From Pseudopyrenochaeta lycopersici (taxonomy: Eukaryota; Ascomycota; Dothideomycetes; Pleosporales; Pseudopyrenochaetaceae), in contig NHZP01000009.1 of assembly GCA_003313425.1 (NCBI GenBank), positions 1 to 64,000 on the forward strand: 64,000 nt of DNA, given 5' to 3'. Both the position numbers and the translations under genes were made by a program. Numbering within the stretch: the stretch's first letter is position 1; each line of letters begins with the position of its first letter. A model generated the notes under the pieces. It did no database searches, was not told where the DNA came from, and saw only the letters and a program-made list of their open reading frames with translations. This document shows, piece after piece, positions 10,005 to 22,615 of this stretch.

Positions 10005-10932
10005 CTTACCTTTTTTAGATACCTCTCTATTACTTACCTCTTTACCTCTTTAAAGTTATAATCTTATAAGAAGACTAGCTAGTATTTTCTAGTTATAAAG
10101 CTTTATTTACAAGTAGATTAATAAGGATTAGGTTAGCCGCAGACATACCTACTACGTTAGCCTTAAGTAACCTCTTAATAAGATCTTACTTCCTAAGCTA
10201 GCTTATCCCTTATAGGCTCTTCTACCTATAAAGTTACTTTAAATTTAGAATAGTTTCTAACTAATATAGGTGCTTTTAATAAGCTAGAAGATTACTCTTA
10301 TCTTTAAGTAAGCTCTAGCTAAAGCTATTATTAGACTCTTCTAATTTTATGTTTATAGCAGCCTTATTAACTTTACCTTTTTTCTCTTTCTTCTATCTAG
10401 TAAAGTTAACCTTACCTTTAAAATTCCTAATAAAGATTAGATAGTCCTCTAAACTAGTAGAGCTTACTATAATACTTATATAAATAAAGGATTATATAAC
10501 AAGCTACTGTTTATTATTATAAAGGTTATCCTAGGCCTCCCTAACTGCTCTAGTTACTACTATTTATCTAGTAGAGACTGCAGCTTAGTTACTTAACTTA
10601 CTAACCACCTTAGCCTCTAGGATATGCATAAGGTATAACCTTAATAATACTTTAAAAGCTTTATTAATAGTAATATCTAGTAGTTAAAGTAGTCCTATAT
10701 ATCCTAGAGGGATAACTACTAGCGTAACTTAATTTTTCTAGAGTAGCTACTTTACTTACATAGTTTTATAGAAACTTATAGAGTCTATTACTAGTAAGCT
10801 CTCCTTACTACTAAGCTACTTAAATAGCTCTTACTCTATCTAATTAACTAGTAGCCTCTTATTATTATAAGCTAACGCTAATAGCTCTATAGTAATATAA
10901 GAGTCCTAAAGTTAGTCCTCTTACTACTAAAT
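10005..10932 (-). pseudogene. Second pogo/Tigger-type transposase, DDE and C-terminal part, RIP-degraded
   Basis: On the minus strand LLVIDSISFYKT near 10790 stands for the family's second catalytic block. It is followed by TLVVIPLGYIGLLQLLDITI near 10700, matching the fungal pogo block VVIPGGxTSxLQPLD, then NKAFKVLLRLY. Stops are TAG or TAA. The frame is cut at 10932 by insertion of gypsy C, so the N-terminal half is missing. It differs from the Fot1-like copy at 1-8672. Confidence 0.7.
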
Positions 10933-11332
10933 TGTTACGAACAGGAAGTGGGAAGGCGGCGGTTATGAGGATGAGGCAGGAGGCACGGACAACCAACGAA
11001 GAGGCCGAGCCTCTGAACCAACCGATAACGCCAGGGTCACGTGATCCTAGGAAACCCACGCCAAGACAGACTATGTCCTATAGGACGGAGATAAACCTAG
11101 AAATCCTAGAGGAGGCCTTATAGAAATCCTATAAGATAATTATATATATAGACTTATATAATATAGCCCTATAGCACATTATAATTAACTTAAGATAATT
11201 TATAAGTATACTACTACCTAATACTTCTACCTTTAACTTATCTAGTACTATATATCTACAGAATACTCTAAAGATATTAACTAGTTAATACTAGTTACTT
11301 TATATTATAACTACTTAATTAGATCTTTAATA
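10933..11332 (+). repeat. Element C 5' LTR
   Basis: 400 bp, matching 37525-37924 and 56471-56870. The first 190 bp keep many CpA and TpG sites; the rest is TpA-rich. Just after it, TTAATTAC (11335-11342, 2-nt gap) is the self-priming site of this family. Confidence 0.9.
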
Positions 11333-11476
11333 TTTTAATTACCCTTAAGATAAGTAGTCCTAGTAAATACGTAGCTACTCTTAACTCTTTAACTATAACT
11401 ACTAAGGGTCGCCTAATTAGTAAACTTACTACGTTTAGTAGTAACTAATAACACCTAAAAGAATAGTTACTCTAAC

Positions 11477-11682
11477 TGTCAGATGTAAAGCCCAATAGGG
11501 TGTTAGATGTCACGTGTCAATCTCTAAGTTGCGAGATCCTAGATGGTAGCACAAACTCTCGGGTGTAACCACTTGGCAGAGGGGCACACAAAAGCAGAAA
11601 ACGGAGAGAACACAGAATTAATTAATTACGTTTATCATTAAAATTCATTAAAGATTAAGCTAAATAGTCCTTAAATCTGATA
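11477..11682 (+). repeat. Element B 5' LTR, mosaic RIP
   Basis: Over about 11490-11617 it is nearly identical to the 3' LTR. From about 11618 to the end roughly ten CpA sites of the 3' LTR are TpA here. Confidence 0.95.
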
Positions 11683-13020
11683 ATTAAGAGTCTTACTGCC
11701 TTAATCGATACGATAATAGCCTACCTAACCTAACGCGATCCTACTGTAGTCCTTACTAGCTAACTCGATTTTACGAAATAGAAGGCGCAGCTATTAGTAA
11801 GGTGCGACGCGTATAGAATATAGTATAAAGTTAATCTAGAATCTATTCTTATATTCCTTAAAGAACCTAAACCTCTAGAGGCTCTAAACGTCGCTAATTA
11901 CACGCCTTAAAGGGCTAATATTAGACCTTAATTAACGGCTAACCTCGCTAAGTCTAGGATAACTGCTCTTAAATAAGACATAGAGTACTTTAAGATAAGG
12001 AATAAAAACTATAAGAATTAAGAAAGGAAATACTTAGATGAGCAGAAGGCTATTAGGGAGATCACAATCTTTATATAATCTACTGTCTTACCTTACCTGC
12101 AGGAAACATGCTGTAAGACAGGGTAAAACCCGCGTGAATGGATTAAGAACCTTACAGACACGGTCGGTATAGATAAGCGAATTAAACATAAACGCGCGCG
12201 AGACTGATACCTTAAATTGCTAAAGCTAATAAGAAATACAGCTAACTAGGATCTGTAGCTTACTAATTATAATTAAGCTGTAATATAAGCAGAGGTAAAA
12301 GGAGTTGCTAAGGTAAAGGACATAAACTCAGTTACTAAAGACTTTGTAGTTGTAGTATGGAATGTAGCACCTATATAGGCTACCTCATTTCAGGATACTA
12401 GTTAATTTACTCCTAGTATTACACGCCGCGAGATGATAAAGCGGTTTAGAGACTATATGGTTATAATAAAGCCTTAGAAAATAGGCAGACATAAAAGCGC
12501 ATATACAGTGTTAGATAACTTAGCGTTTCACGCGGATGATTTAGAAAGCACACAGAGAAATAAGAAAGAAAACCTCTATAAGCCTAGTGCTCTAAATCTA
12601 TAAAGGCAGGGCAGACCCTAAGATTAACGTAGTTAGAAGGAGATAAAGAGATCGTCCTTAGACTAGGAGCTATCTGGCAAAGTTAGAAGCTCTAAGTACT
12701 TAGCATGCGAGATACGCCATTCACTTAAAGAGTATTACTATGTACACCCTGACAAGGCGCCAGAATAGTTTAAACTAAAACCTATGCTAGAGAACTACGT
12801 AAGGATAAAGCAAGAGCAAGATCCTAAGTTCTAGGGCCTCTTACGAGGGCAAAGTAAACCCCGTTTAAACACACTAATTATGAAAAACTCGCACACTCCT
12901 ACTCTAGAGGTGCTAGACAATTAACTAGAAGGATAAAGTATTATAAGGATAGATACTGCCTTTGTCTTAGCGTTATTTAGAACTAACTTTAATAATTACC
13001 TATTGAGACATTTATTTATC
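11683..13020 (+). pseudogene. Element B gag region, RIP-degraded
   Basis: This stretch lies between the 5' LTR and the protease and has the length and position of a copia gag. Frames are broken by TAA and TAG. I could not read a certain zinc knuckle. Assignment rests on position. Confidence 0.55.
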
Positions 13021-15578
13021 CTTAACTTAGGTTCAACCTGTTATGTAACGAACGACCCTAATAGACTCTACAACTTCAGACTACCTATATATAGAGACTT
13101 TATATAAGTAGGTAATATAAAGATATAGGTTAAGGGGTACAGCTTAATTAAGCTAACTTTTATAGGGCGGTAAGGAATTAACAGACTAACGTTACACGAC
13201 GTAGCTTTGTGCCCTAACCTACACTGCAATCTGGTATTATTCTGATTGTTAAGGCAGAGAGGCATATAGTAGGACACTAAAATTAAACTAACTATACTTA
13301 GAAAAGTAGACAGAATAATTATAGGAAGTCTTACTAAGATTTATAGCTAATAGGTAGTTGAGTATTAACTAATACACTAGGCTTCTAACCATACACACAA
13401 GACAACGTCACAAACAGAAAGAGCCGCACAAAAGGCATCAGCCTTACTCTAGCATAAGCGATTAGGCCATCTAGAGCTAGTTACCGTCAAGCACCTCGTT
13501 TCGTAAGCTCAGGGGGTGCGGATAAAAGGTATTACTACAGTAGAGTGCGACTCCTGTAAGAGATCCAAGTCCCGACGCCAAATCAGAAGAGCACCACGAA
13601 CCTATAAAGATAGACCTAGTAAAAGACTAGCTATCGATTTCTATGCATATAAAACACAAAGCATAACAAAGGAGAAGAGTTAAATGCTTATCACAGATAG
13701 GTTCTCTGGCATGCAATAGGACTTCTATTTTACAGACAATCGTCCCGCTAAATTAATAATTAAGACTCTTTTAAACTTTATTCTATTTATAAAGAACTAG
13801 TTTAACATCGTAATTAAAGTTATTAAGTTAGATAATAAAATTACGACAGTTAAGCTAGAAGTAGAACGCTGGTTAGTATCGCAAGGGATAACTGTTAAGC
13901 CTTCCGCCCTAGATACACAAGATCAGAATAGAGGTGCTGAACGCTCAGGGGGTGTGAATAAGGAGAAATCGCGTGCTATGCGCCTTGATACTAACCTATC
14001 CTGGGAGCTATGGCCCGAAATCACTCGAGCTGGGGTGTACCTATATAATTAAACACTAAATTATGTAAATAACTAGAAGATACTGTACGAGGTCTTCTTC
14101 ACAAGGGTTGCACTTAATAACAGAGTCGTTATAATATCTAAGAAGCTAAATCTTACTTATTTAAAAGCCTATAGCTGCAAAGCATTCGTAATAACAGATA
14201 ATACTTACTAAGGTAAATTATGACTTTAACAGCTGGATCCGAAAGCCTGGGTCGGCTACTTAGTTAGCTATTAATCCTTAAATATCTATTAAATTTGGAT
14301 CCTATCTCTTATAAAAGTAATAAGTACATAAGATATTATATTTAACGAGCAAACAGTGTTTAATAGTAAAACTGAAGACCTAATAGACAACCTTATGCAC
14401 AGTACGCTGTAAGAAATTGCAACCTATATAAGGATAATAGAGCTTCCTGCTCTAGTCTATTAACTAGAGACTAAGTCCTTTTACGAAGATAATATAGTTA
14501 AGGACACTAATAACTCTGAAGAGGAAGATCTACTAGGGTACTATTGCAGAAGGAGAATTAGGGACACATACCTAACTCCTCTATCTACGCTACTACTAGC
14601 AGCACTCCTTATAAGTCTAATAGTAGGTGTGTAGGTAGCTAACATAAACTTATACTTACTAAAACTAATTCCTTAGGCAGCCGCCTTTATAGCTAGCACC
14701 TAGGCAGGCAACGTAGGGAACTATAGAGGGAAAGTTATTGATAAGGCTTAGATAAAAAGGATACTCGCTAAAGGCTTAAAGATCTACTAAAGCTAACTTC
14801 TACTACTGCCTACGCTGTATACTAACCTTAAATACTATCCTATAGGAGAGCTATTTAAGGAGGCAGAATAAGTGCACCTTAAAAGCTATAGATAAATAAA
14901 GTTGTAGACAGAGGTCCCGCTTAAGCTAATTAAGGCTGCAGGACAACAAATCCTTAACTGCATGTGGGTGTACATATATAAGCTAAATAAGCATAATTAA
15001 TTCCTTAAGTATAAAGCACGACTTATAGTCTAAAGAGACTAACAGCGACATATTACAACGTAAGACACATATGCTGCTACGTTAGCGAGCAGGTCCTTTT
15101 AAATGCTAATAGTAATTACAGCTAAGTATAATCTTAAACTAAAATAATATAACGTAATAAACGTATTTATACATGCGACTATAGACTAAGAAGTGTATAT
15201 AAAGATACTGCGCGGATATCGTAAGAAAGGCGCAATCCTCTAAGTTTAGAAGGCGTTGTACAGGCTCTAAATATTACCCTTACTATAGCAAAAGGAGTTT
15301 ATAATAACTCTTAAAGCCCTAGGATTTATAGAAGTACTACATAAGCTATGCTGTATAATTAAAGATAGACTTATTATCTTCTTCTACGTAGATAACATTA
15401 TTCTTATATACTATAAGTTAAAGACTATAGAAGTAGAATAAGTGGTTAAGCTGCTTATAAGAAAGTACACAACAACAGGCGGTAATAACCTGTAGTAGTT
15501 TCTAGGAGTTAAGGTCATCTAAAAGCGAGATTAATAACTTATTTATCTCTCTTAAGCTGCTTACGCTGAGAAGATAAG
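13020..15578 (+). pseudogene. Element B pol part 1: protease, integrase, RT (copia type)
   Basis: The protease reads LNLGSTCYVTNDPNRLYNF at 13022-13080, the copia DSG site with Asp changed to Asn. The pre-integrase block HKRLGHLELV is near 13450, with CDSCKRSK near 13550 completing the HHCC zinc site. The integrase core starts MLITDRFSGM near 13684. The RT shows KARLIV near 15020 and FYVDNIIL near 15390, a YVDD box with one Asp changed. The frame stops at 15578, where G2 inserted, and resumes at 22616. Confidence 0.9.
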
Positions 15579-15967
15579 TGTTACGATCCTGCCAGGACCC
15601 TGTCCCAGTGGCCCCAACTGGACCTCACCAAGTATTGGACAACAACCGAGGTCACGTGACGTGCTCAGTTGATCAGTCTGATCAGTGACACTGAGCACAC
15701 CGAGCACACTGAGCAACATGCATAACCTCCATGTATATAGATCACCACAATGGACCCTTATGGCCTAGTGTGTTCAACTCAATATTATACTCTACAGTAT
15801 AGTAATAGCAATACCAATTATTCTTAACCCTTAGTACTCTTTACAGAAGCACCCTCTTACTATCTTAGTATTAAACCCTCTTCTATCTAGTCTCTTACTC
15901 TATCCTGGAGAACTAACCTTGCAGTCTTATTAGTTATCCTTACTAATAGCCTTTAAGATTTGTCACA
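15579..15967 (+). repeat. G2 5' LTR
   Basis: 389 bp. It contains CACGTGACGTG near 15652, a TATATAG box at 15734-15740 and, 36 nt further on, GTGTTCAA at 15770-15777. That last site pairs with TTAAACAC at 15970-15977, 2 nt past the LTR end, allowing one G:U pair. This is the same self-priming layout as in element A. Confidence 0.9.
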
Positions 15968-15999
15968 CTTTAAACACCCTTAAGATAAGTAACACTAAG

Positions 16000-18900
16000 A
16001 TAGAGACTACTAACCATCACGCTATAAGGCTAGGCAACGCTGTCGCTAAACCGGACCTCTTCTATAGGGATCAGTTTAAGCTCGAAGACTGGCTACTCTA
16101 GTTCGACCTGTTCTTTAAGTTCAACGCAACTACTATAGACGACGACGACTAAGCAGTACTTATGTCGAGCTACATAAGAGGCGAAGCTGCTAAATAGGTA
16201 AAACCCCACCTAGTTAAGTACATAAGTGACAAAGAGAAGCCTTAAGAACTTATTATCATGTTCGAAAATACGGAAAGATTTAAAACATGCATGCGCTAAG
16301 CGTTTGGGCTCCCGAACGTGGTAACTATTGTAGAGCGTAAGATCTAAAACATGCGACAAACTAAGTCTGCGGCTGACTACACCAACAAATTTCTAGGTTA
16401 CGCTAGACAGACTAGTTAGAATAACGACACCCTAAAAACTATGTACAAACAAGGCCTGAAAGCGGACGTCCAGACCGAGCTTATGCGTACAGGCACGAAA
16501 ATTATAACACTAGACAACCTAATTAATAAAACTATCTGACTAGATGTAGAGCTCTATAAGCTCTGTATGCGACTTAGAGGACAACTACTAGGATAAACAA
16601 AAGAAGATAAGAAACTCTAGAAGGATTACTGTAATAAGCTAAATAACAGTCGCCTACGACATTAGTATTAACTATAGGGAGTGCCCGGATAGTACCTGTT
16701 AGGGGGCCTTAAGGTAATGTATTTAGATAACCTTAATAAAGAAAAGTTGGGTAAGGTTAGAAAGAAAAAAGAAATAACCTGTTTTAACTGTAATAAGAAA
16801 GGCTATATAGCTAAGGACTGCAGAAGTAAGAATAAGGTAACCCCTTAGATTAACATGATAGTAGTAAAGAAAGAATACAGCAACAACGAAACATAGGAAG
16901 TCGTTGCAACCTAAGAGGAAGAGGCCTAAGACACAGAGTTATTACAGCCACCTCTCCTAGAACCTACTAAGAAAGGGATTCTAGGAAACTAGTATAGCGA
17001 CGAGGAAGAAGAGAGTAGCAGCTCCCTATCTCTAGTCTACAAAGATGCAGAAGAAAACTTTAATAATACTATAGTACTCTTAACTAAGGATTAGAAAAAG
17101 GAAAACTTCTAGAAATAATATTAACTAGGAACTCTAAGGCCATTGACGCCTACGGAGGCGGAAAAAGATATTACAGAACTTAACTGCTAACTATACGCAC
17201 AACACATGTATAAAGCATAGTATATTAACGCGTTAACCCTAGAAGAATGGGAAGTAGCTATAAAATAAGGGATGAGTACGATTATTCTAGCTAAACAAGC
17301 AATGCAAGACATGTTGCGGGAACACTACTGTTATCCTGAATATTATACGAAGGTAACATAAGAATAGGCGGAAAAAGCTAAGGAAGTATAGCAACCCGTA
17401 AGCGTTAGGGACGCACTACAGAAACTTTGACAAGCTAGACAAACATAGGCACTAGAACCCCTAATAGTTAAGACCCCTAAATATATACTACGACGCTAAA
17501 TAATGCTACTACTAACACGGGAAGACGCTTTCTATATACTAAACACCGAGAACCTAGTATAATAAGGGTACCTTTAAGTTAACTCTTACGGCGAAATCGT
17601 GCTTACAGACAGTAAGAAGTAAGACATTTATACGCAGCTTAAATAATAAATATATTAGGAGGACGATAAAGAGAATGTTAACCCTCTCTAGCATCTTACA
17701 GAAGAAGAAGCCTAAGAAATATATAAGCACGCTGAGGCAGCTTAGACCCTACATACTATGCGTAAAGGACTACAGAAACTAGTACTAGACTACTTAATAG
17801 ATCCACGTAATAGGCGACACGGTGTCGTCTACTAGTCCTTTTATACTACAGACCTGTGCGCGATCTATTACTTAAGTAAAATAGAACAGGGATACTTCCC
17901 TCACTCGTTTTACTAATGCAAATACTAATAGTATGATTGTCCTGAAGTTAAATGCGACAACCACCTATAGGATAAGAGGACCGTCCTCTACTTCTTAGGA
18001 AATAATAACCTTGCGGCTACTATGGCGATGCAGCTAGTCTTTAATAGAGAATGTAATCAGCGACAATAGCAAACGTGCCTTAACTTAGATTGCCTTAAGC
18101 ATAAAGACATTAAGACACTAAACGGTTACTAAGAGGAGCCTTTTTTAGAGTCGCGCCTACTAATAGGTAAAAATCGCGAACTCTATGTGTAATAGGCACA
18201 CAAGGACTCCTTAAGCTAAATATTAAGCTTAACAGAAGCTAGATAAAGGCACTAGTGGATTCTAGAGCACAACAGAGCTATATTTCTGCGCGAGCGATAG
18301 AACAAGCTGGCCTTGTCCTATTGTTAAAATTAGTCCTATATCTATTAACAGTCGCCGATAGGCAACTAATGCTATCAGAGTCTGTAATCACACACGAAGT
18401 ACAGAGCGTGTAACTTATTATCTAGAACTATAGGGAAACGATTAACCTAGACGTCTTTAGACTATTATAGTATGATGTAATACTAGGACTCTTATAGTTA
18501 AGGGAATATAGTCTAGACATAGATTAGAAAAAGAAAAAGTTCTTGTTTAAATGCTGTAGAACGGACGCAACTACGAGTAAGCCTACGCTGCGGCTGAGTG
18601 CCCGGGTAGATAAGAAGATAACGATTAGAATCCTTACTTTGAATAAGGACGGCCTTAGGACACGAGGGTCCGACTCAGCAGGTACTAACAGGAGGCTCTT
18701 AGACTAATAAGCTAGAGTTAAGGAGTAAAGCGTAACTCTAGTAATCCCCAATAAGTATAAAGAATATAAGTTACTCTTTTAGGAAGAGATAACTATAAAA
18801 GCACTGCCTAAGCATTAACCCTAGGATTATAAGATTATCCTACAGGAAGGAAAGTAACTAACTTTCGGCCTAATTTACGGTTTATTAGAAAAGGAACTTA

Positions 18901-21560
18901 AGACCCTGCGCGAATACATTAAGACGAACTTAAAAAAGGGATTTATTAGGGAATTATAGTCGCTAGCAGGATACCCTATACTATTTATACTAAAAAAGAA
19001 TAGGAAGCTAAGATTATGCGTTAACTACTAGAAACTTAATAACATTACAGTAAAGAATTAATACCCTTTACTAAATATAGCAGAATTACGGGATTAACTA
19101 GCCTTTACGAAAGTCTTTACGGCATTAGACTTAAGAGGAGCGTATAACCTTATTCGCATAAAAGAAGGTAAAGAATAGAAGACCGCGTTTAGAACACGCT
19201 ACAGCTACTATAAGTATATAGTAATACCTTTTAGTCTTACTAATACACTAGCGATATACTAAGCACTTATTAATAATATGTTAAGGGAATACCTAGACGT
19301 ATTTGTTATCGCATACCTTAATAATATCCTCGTGTACTCTGATAATCTACAGGAACATATTAAGCACGTTAAAATAGTTCTTGCCTGCTTAGGAAGATTT
19401 AGTTTGCTGCTTAAACCTAAGAAATGTGAGTTCTATAAGGAAGAAGTCGAATTCCTAGGATGCATAGTAGGTGCACACAGAGTAAAGATAAGCGAAGAAA
19501 AAATAAGAGTAGTAAAAGAATAGCCTGAACCTAAAACAGTTAAAGATATATAGTCGTTAATAGGATTTATTAACTTTAACTAACAATTTATTAAGGACTT
19601 CTCTAAAAAATCTATCCTACTTACTAAACTTATAAGAAAAGATATAAAATAGGAATAGGGAAATAAATAAAGGAAAGTATTCTAGATACTTAAGGAAGCC
19701 TGCATTATACTACTAGTGCTGATTACATTCTGAATAGGAGAACCCCTACAGTTTAAAACAGATGCCTTAGACCTTGCACTAGGTGCAACAGCAAAATAAG
19801 AACGCGATAGAAAATAGTACCTAATTGCGTACTACTTAAGAAAATTCATAGACGCTAAAGAACGCTACAACGTGCATAACAAAGAACTTATAGTAGTTGT
19901 CGACGCCCTTAACTACTAGCGAATCTACGCAGAAAGTTGCTTAGATCTTACGATATTCACGGATTATAAGAACCTAGTTTATTTTACTACTACTAAGATA
20001 TTAAACTAAAGACAGGTTAGATAGGCTAAAATGTTAGGACAATATAAATTTAAGATCGTATACACGCTAGGAAAGGATAACGGCAGAGCTAATACTCTCA
20101 GCCGCAGATCAGACATCGCAGGAATAAAAGTAATAGTTAACGATGCTATCCTTTAAGTAAACTAGGACGGAAGCTTAGGACCTAATAAGTTATTAAACAA
20201 CACTATAATAATTACGTCTAAAGTACCTAAAGAATTATAAGAAGTAATTATCTAACAACACTACGATGACCTAGTATATAGTTACCTAGGAATTAAGAGA
20301 ACAATAGAACTTATACAGCGACACTACAGCTTTAAAAACATAAGGACTAAGGTTGAACGGTTTATCAAAAAATGCGCAGACTATTACAAGAACAAACACA
20401 GTACCTACGCACCTTACGGAGAAATGCAAGCTATAGAGCTACCCAACAAACCTTAGGCAGACATTTCTATAGACTTTGTAACAGGGTTACTACTATCTAA
20501 AGATCCCGTAACAGGAATTAAGTATAACGCTATCTTTAATATAGTCTGCAGGTTTACAAAAGTAGCAGAGATAATACTATTTAGAAACGACTATAACACT
20601 GAACAACTAGCGTTTGTTGTCTTAGACAGACTGATACGATATTATAGTATACCTAAGTTAATTATAAGTAATAGAGACAAGCTCTTCACATCTAACTTCT
20701 GGTCTACATTAATGGCCGCGATAGGAACAAAAAGAAAGTTGTTAACAGCCTATCACCCACAAACAGACAGATAAACAGAAAGAACAAACAGAACACTGAA
20801 AACCTACCTGAGGATTTACAGCAATTAATAGTAGAATAATTAGGTTTTACTGTTACTAATAGCATAACTAGCCTATAACAACAAATTGTCAGAATTAACT
20901 AGAAAGACACTGTTCTTTGCTAACTATGGGAGACACCCTAATCTCTTTATAAAGTCATACTCTAGCAGAAAAACTGAAGCAGCTATAAAGACAGCTAAAG
21001 AAATAAAGAAAATACATAAATAACTCCGAGAAAACCTTGAGAAAGCATAATGTAACAGTATTTCTTACTAAAATAAGAAAAGAAAAATGGCACCTCAGCT
21101 AAAGAAGGGGGATAAAGCATACTTACTTACGAAAAATCTACGTAACAAGCGACTAAGCAAGGGACTCGATCACGTTAAAGTTGGACTATTTTTAGTTAAA
21201 GAACAGAATAGACTAGTAAACTATACACTTGAGCTACCACTAGATGTAAAGATCCACCCACGCTTCTATGTCTCTAAGTTGGAACTAGCTAACTCTGCTA
21301 CACTATTACAGAAGATATTCTGGTACGAACTAGAAGAGGAAAATAAGTTTAAAGTTAAGAAAATCTAGGGATACTAACAAAATAGAAGAGTTAACGACCT
21401 AGAACTAAGCTTCAGCTACCTAGTTAAATAGAAAGGGTACCTAAGCGTAGAAAGTACGTGGGAACTACTAGAGAATTTAAGAAACTATTAAGAAAAAATT
21501 AGAGAATACTAGGAAAGGGAGGAAAGAAAAAAGAAGAAGCAAACAAACCTTAAGAAACGT
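16000..21560 (+). pseudogene. G2 gag-pol, RIP-degraded
   Basis: Gag is about 16060-16570 (EDWLLQFDLFFKFNATTIDD, then LKTMYKQGLKADVQTELM). A zinc knuckle near 16779 reads C-x2-C-x4-Y-x4-C with His changed to Tyr. RT is about 18800-19450, with LRLCVNYWKLNNITVKN and YLNNILVYS near 19314 where both Asp of YxDD are Asn. Integrase is about 20280-20830 (ADISIDFVTGLLLSKD, IISNRDKLFTSNFW, AYHPQTDR). An uninterrupted piece at 21087-21368 is the integrase C-terminus, and a chromodomain-like FSYLVK, then KGYLSVESTWELLEN, is near 21400. Stops are TAG or TAA. Confidence 0.9.
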
Positions 21561-22141
21561 TAAGAACTAGAGGAAACCAACGGACCCGCTACTAGTGGCC
21601 TATCGCTAACTAAGACCTCCTAATACTTAAGAGGGAAGCCTTTAAACGCGCCCTAAGTACTGGGCGATAAACTAAACTTAAGGGCATCGGAAGCGTTTTC
21701 AGGCAATAAGGCCTCCGCCGCTTCTTATTCCTTAATGTCTCGTTCCTCCACAGCTATTACTTCCTCCGCGCGCCGATTAATTAAATCTATTTATTGTTAT
21801 AACTGCTCTTCGTAAGCCTGAGCAACGCGCAGCTCCTCTAGAGCTTTTTTATGCGCCTTTATCGTAACTTCTTGTGTATTCCTAGATTCTTTTATCTGTT
21901 CCTGAAGCTTCGTCTTCTAATCTACTAATCGTTTAAATTTAGACTTAGTAACTTGCACGTTGTAACGTTACCCTTAACGCAGACACTCGCTATATTTCCT
22001 GGAACGAACGTAGACCTTACACACCTAATTGTACTTCGCGCACGTCGCGCACTTTTAAACTATAGCTTCCCTAAAAGAGTTAATAAAATTACAGAGACGT
22101 TGGCGATAAATAGTGCTGGACACCTGTAGATATTTAGGCAT
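21559..22141 (-). pseudogene. G2 antisense ORF: Zn(II)2Cys6-like cluster plus coiled coil
   Basis: The minus-strand ATG at 22141 starts MPKYLQVSSTIYRQRL, and the frame runs about 190 codons to near 21561, broken only by TAG and TAA. Residues 31, 34, 41, 50, 53 and 60 are C, C, C, Y, C, Y. Reading the two Tyr codons (TAT, TAC) as RIP-changed Cys codons gives C-x2-C-x6-C-x8-C-x2-C-x6-C, the spacing of the fungal Zn(II)2Cys6 cluster (21962-22051). A charged region rich in Glu, Lys and Gln follows (KTKLQEQIKES, KALEELRVAQAYEEQL), as the linker and coiled coil do in Gal4-type factors. It lies between pol and the 3' LTR, convergent with pol. The role is unknown; DNA binding is inferred. Confidence 0.7.
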
Positions 22142-22226
22142 GGCGAGATATGATGCGGCGAGAAGTGGGAAACGCCCGCGTTATATAATAAGCACTAAGG
22201 ACAGCGCTAGAACAGGAGGGGGATAG

Positions 22227-22615
22227 TGTTACGATCCTGCTAGGACCCTGTCCCAGTGGCCCTAACTGGACCTCACCAAGTATTGGACAACAACTGAGGT
22301 CACGTGACGTGCTCAGTTAATTAGTCTGATCAGTGACACTGAGCACACCGAGCACACTAAGCAACATGCATAACCTCCATGTATATAGATCACCACAATA
22401 GACCCTTATAGCCCAGTGTGTTCAACTTAATATTATACTCTATAGTATAGTGATAGCAATACTAATTGTTCTTAACCCTTAGTACTCTTTACAGAAGCAC
22501 CCTCTTACTGTCTTAGTATTAAACCCTCTTCCATCTAGTCCCTCACTCTATCCCGGAGAACCAACCTTGCAGTCTCATTGGTTATCCTCACCAATAGCCT
22601 TTAAGATTTGTCACA
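22227..22615 (+). repeat. G2 3' LTR
   Basis: 389 bp, partner of 15579-15967. Differences are transitions (for example CCAGGACCC against CTAGGACCC). It keeps many CpA sites. The purine-rich AACAGGAGGGGGATAG directly precedes it. Confidence 0.95.

Larger units (their letters stand above)
15579..22615 (+). mobile_element. Element G2: full-length Ty3/gypsy retrotransposon (7037 bp), nested in copia B
   Basis: The 389-bp LTRs are 15579-15967 and 22227-22615 (TGTTAC...GTCACA), with target duplication ATAAG (15574-15578, 22616-22620). The order is gag with zinc knuckle, protease, RT, RNase H, integrase, chromodomain, then an antisense ORF and a purine tract ending at 22226. It is the youngest layer of a three-level nest (C, then B, then G2), but is itself RIP-altered. 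A second copy of the family starts at 58566. Confidence 0.95.

Noticed and set aside
10865..11123. ORFs on both strands across the gypsy C LTR
   Set aside because: They lie inside LTR sequence that recurs at 37525 and 56471; they are not genes.
13068..13277. Minus-strand ORF of 69 codons
   Set aside because: Shadow of the copia protease and integrase frame on the plus strand.
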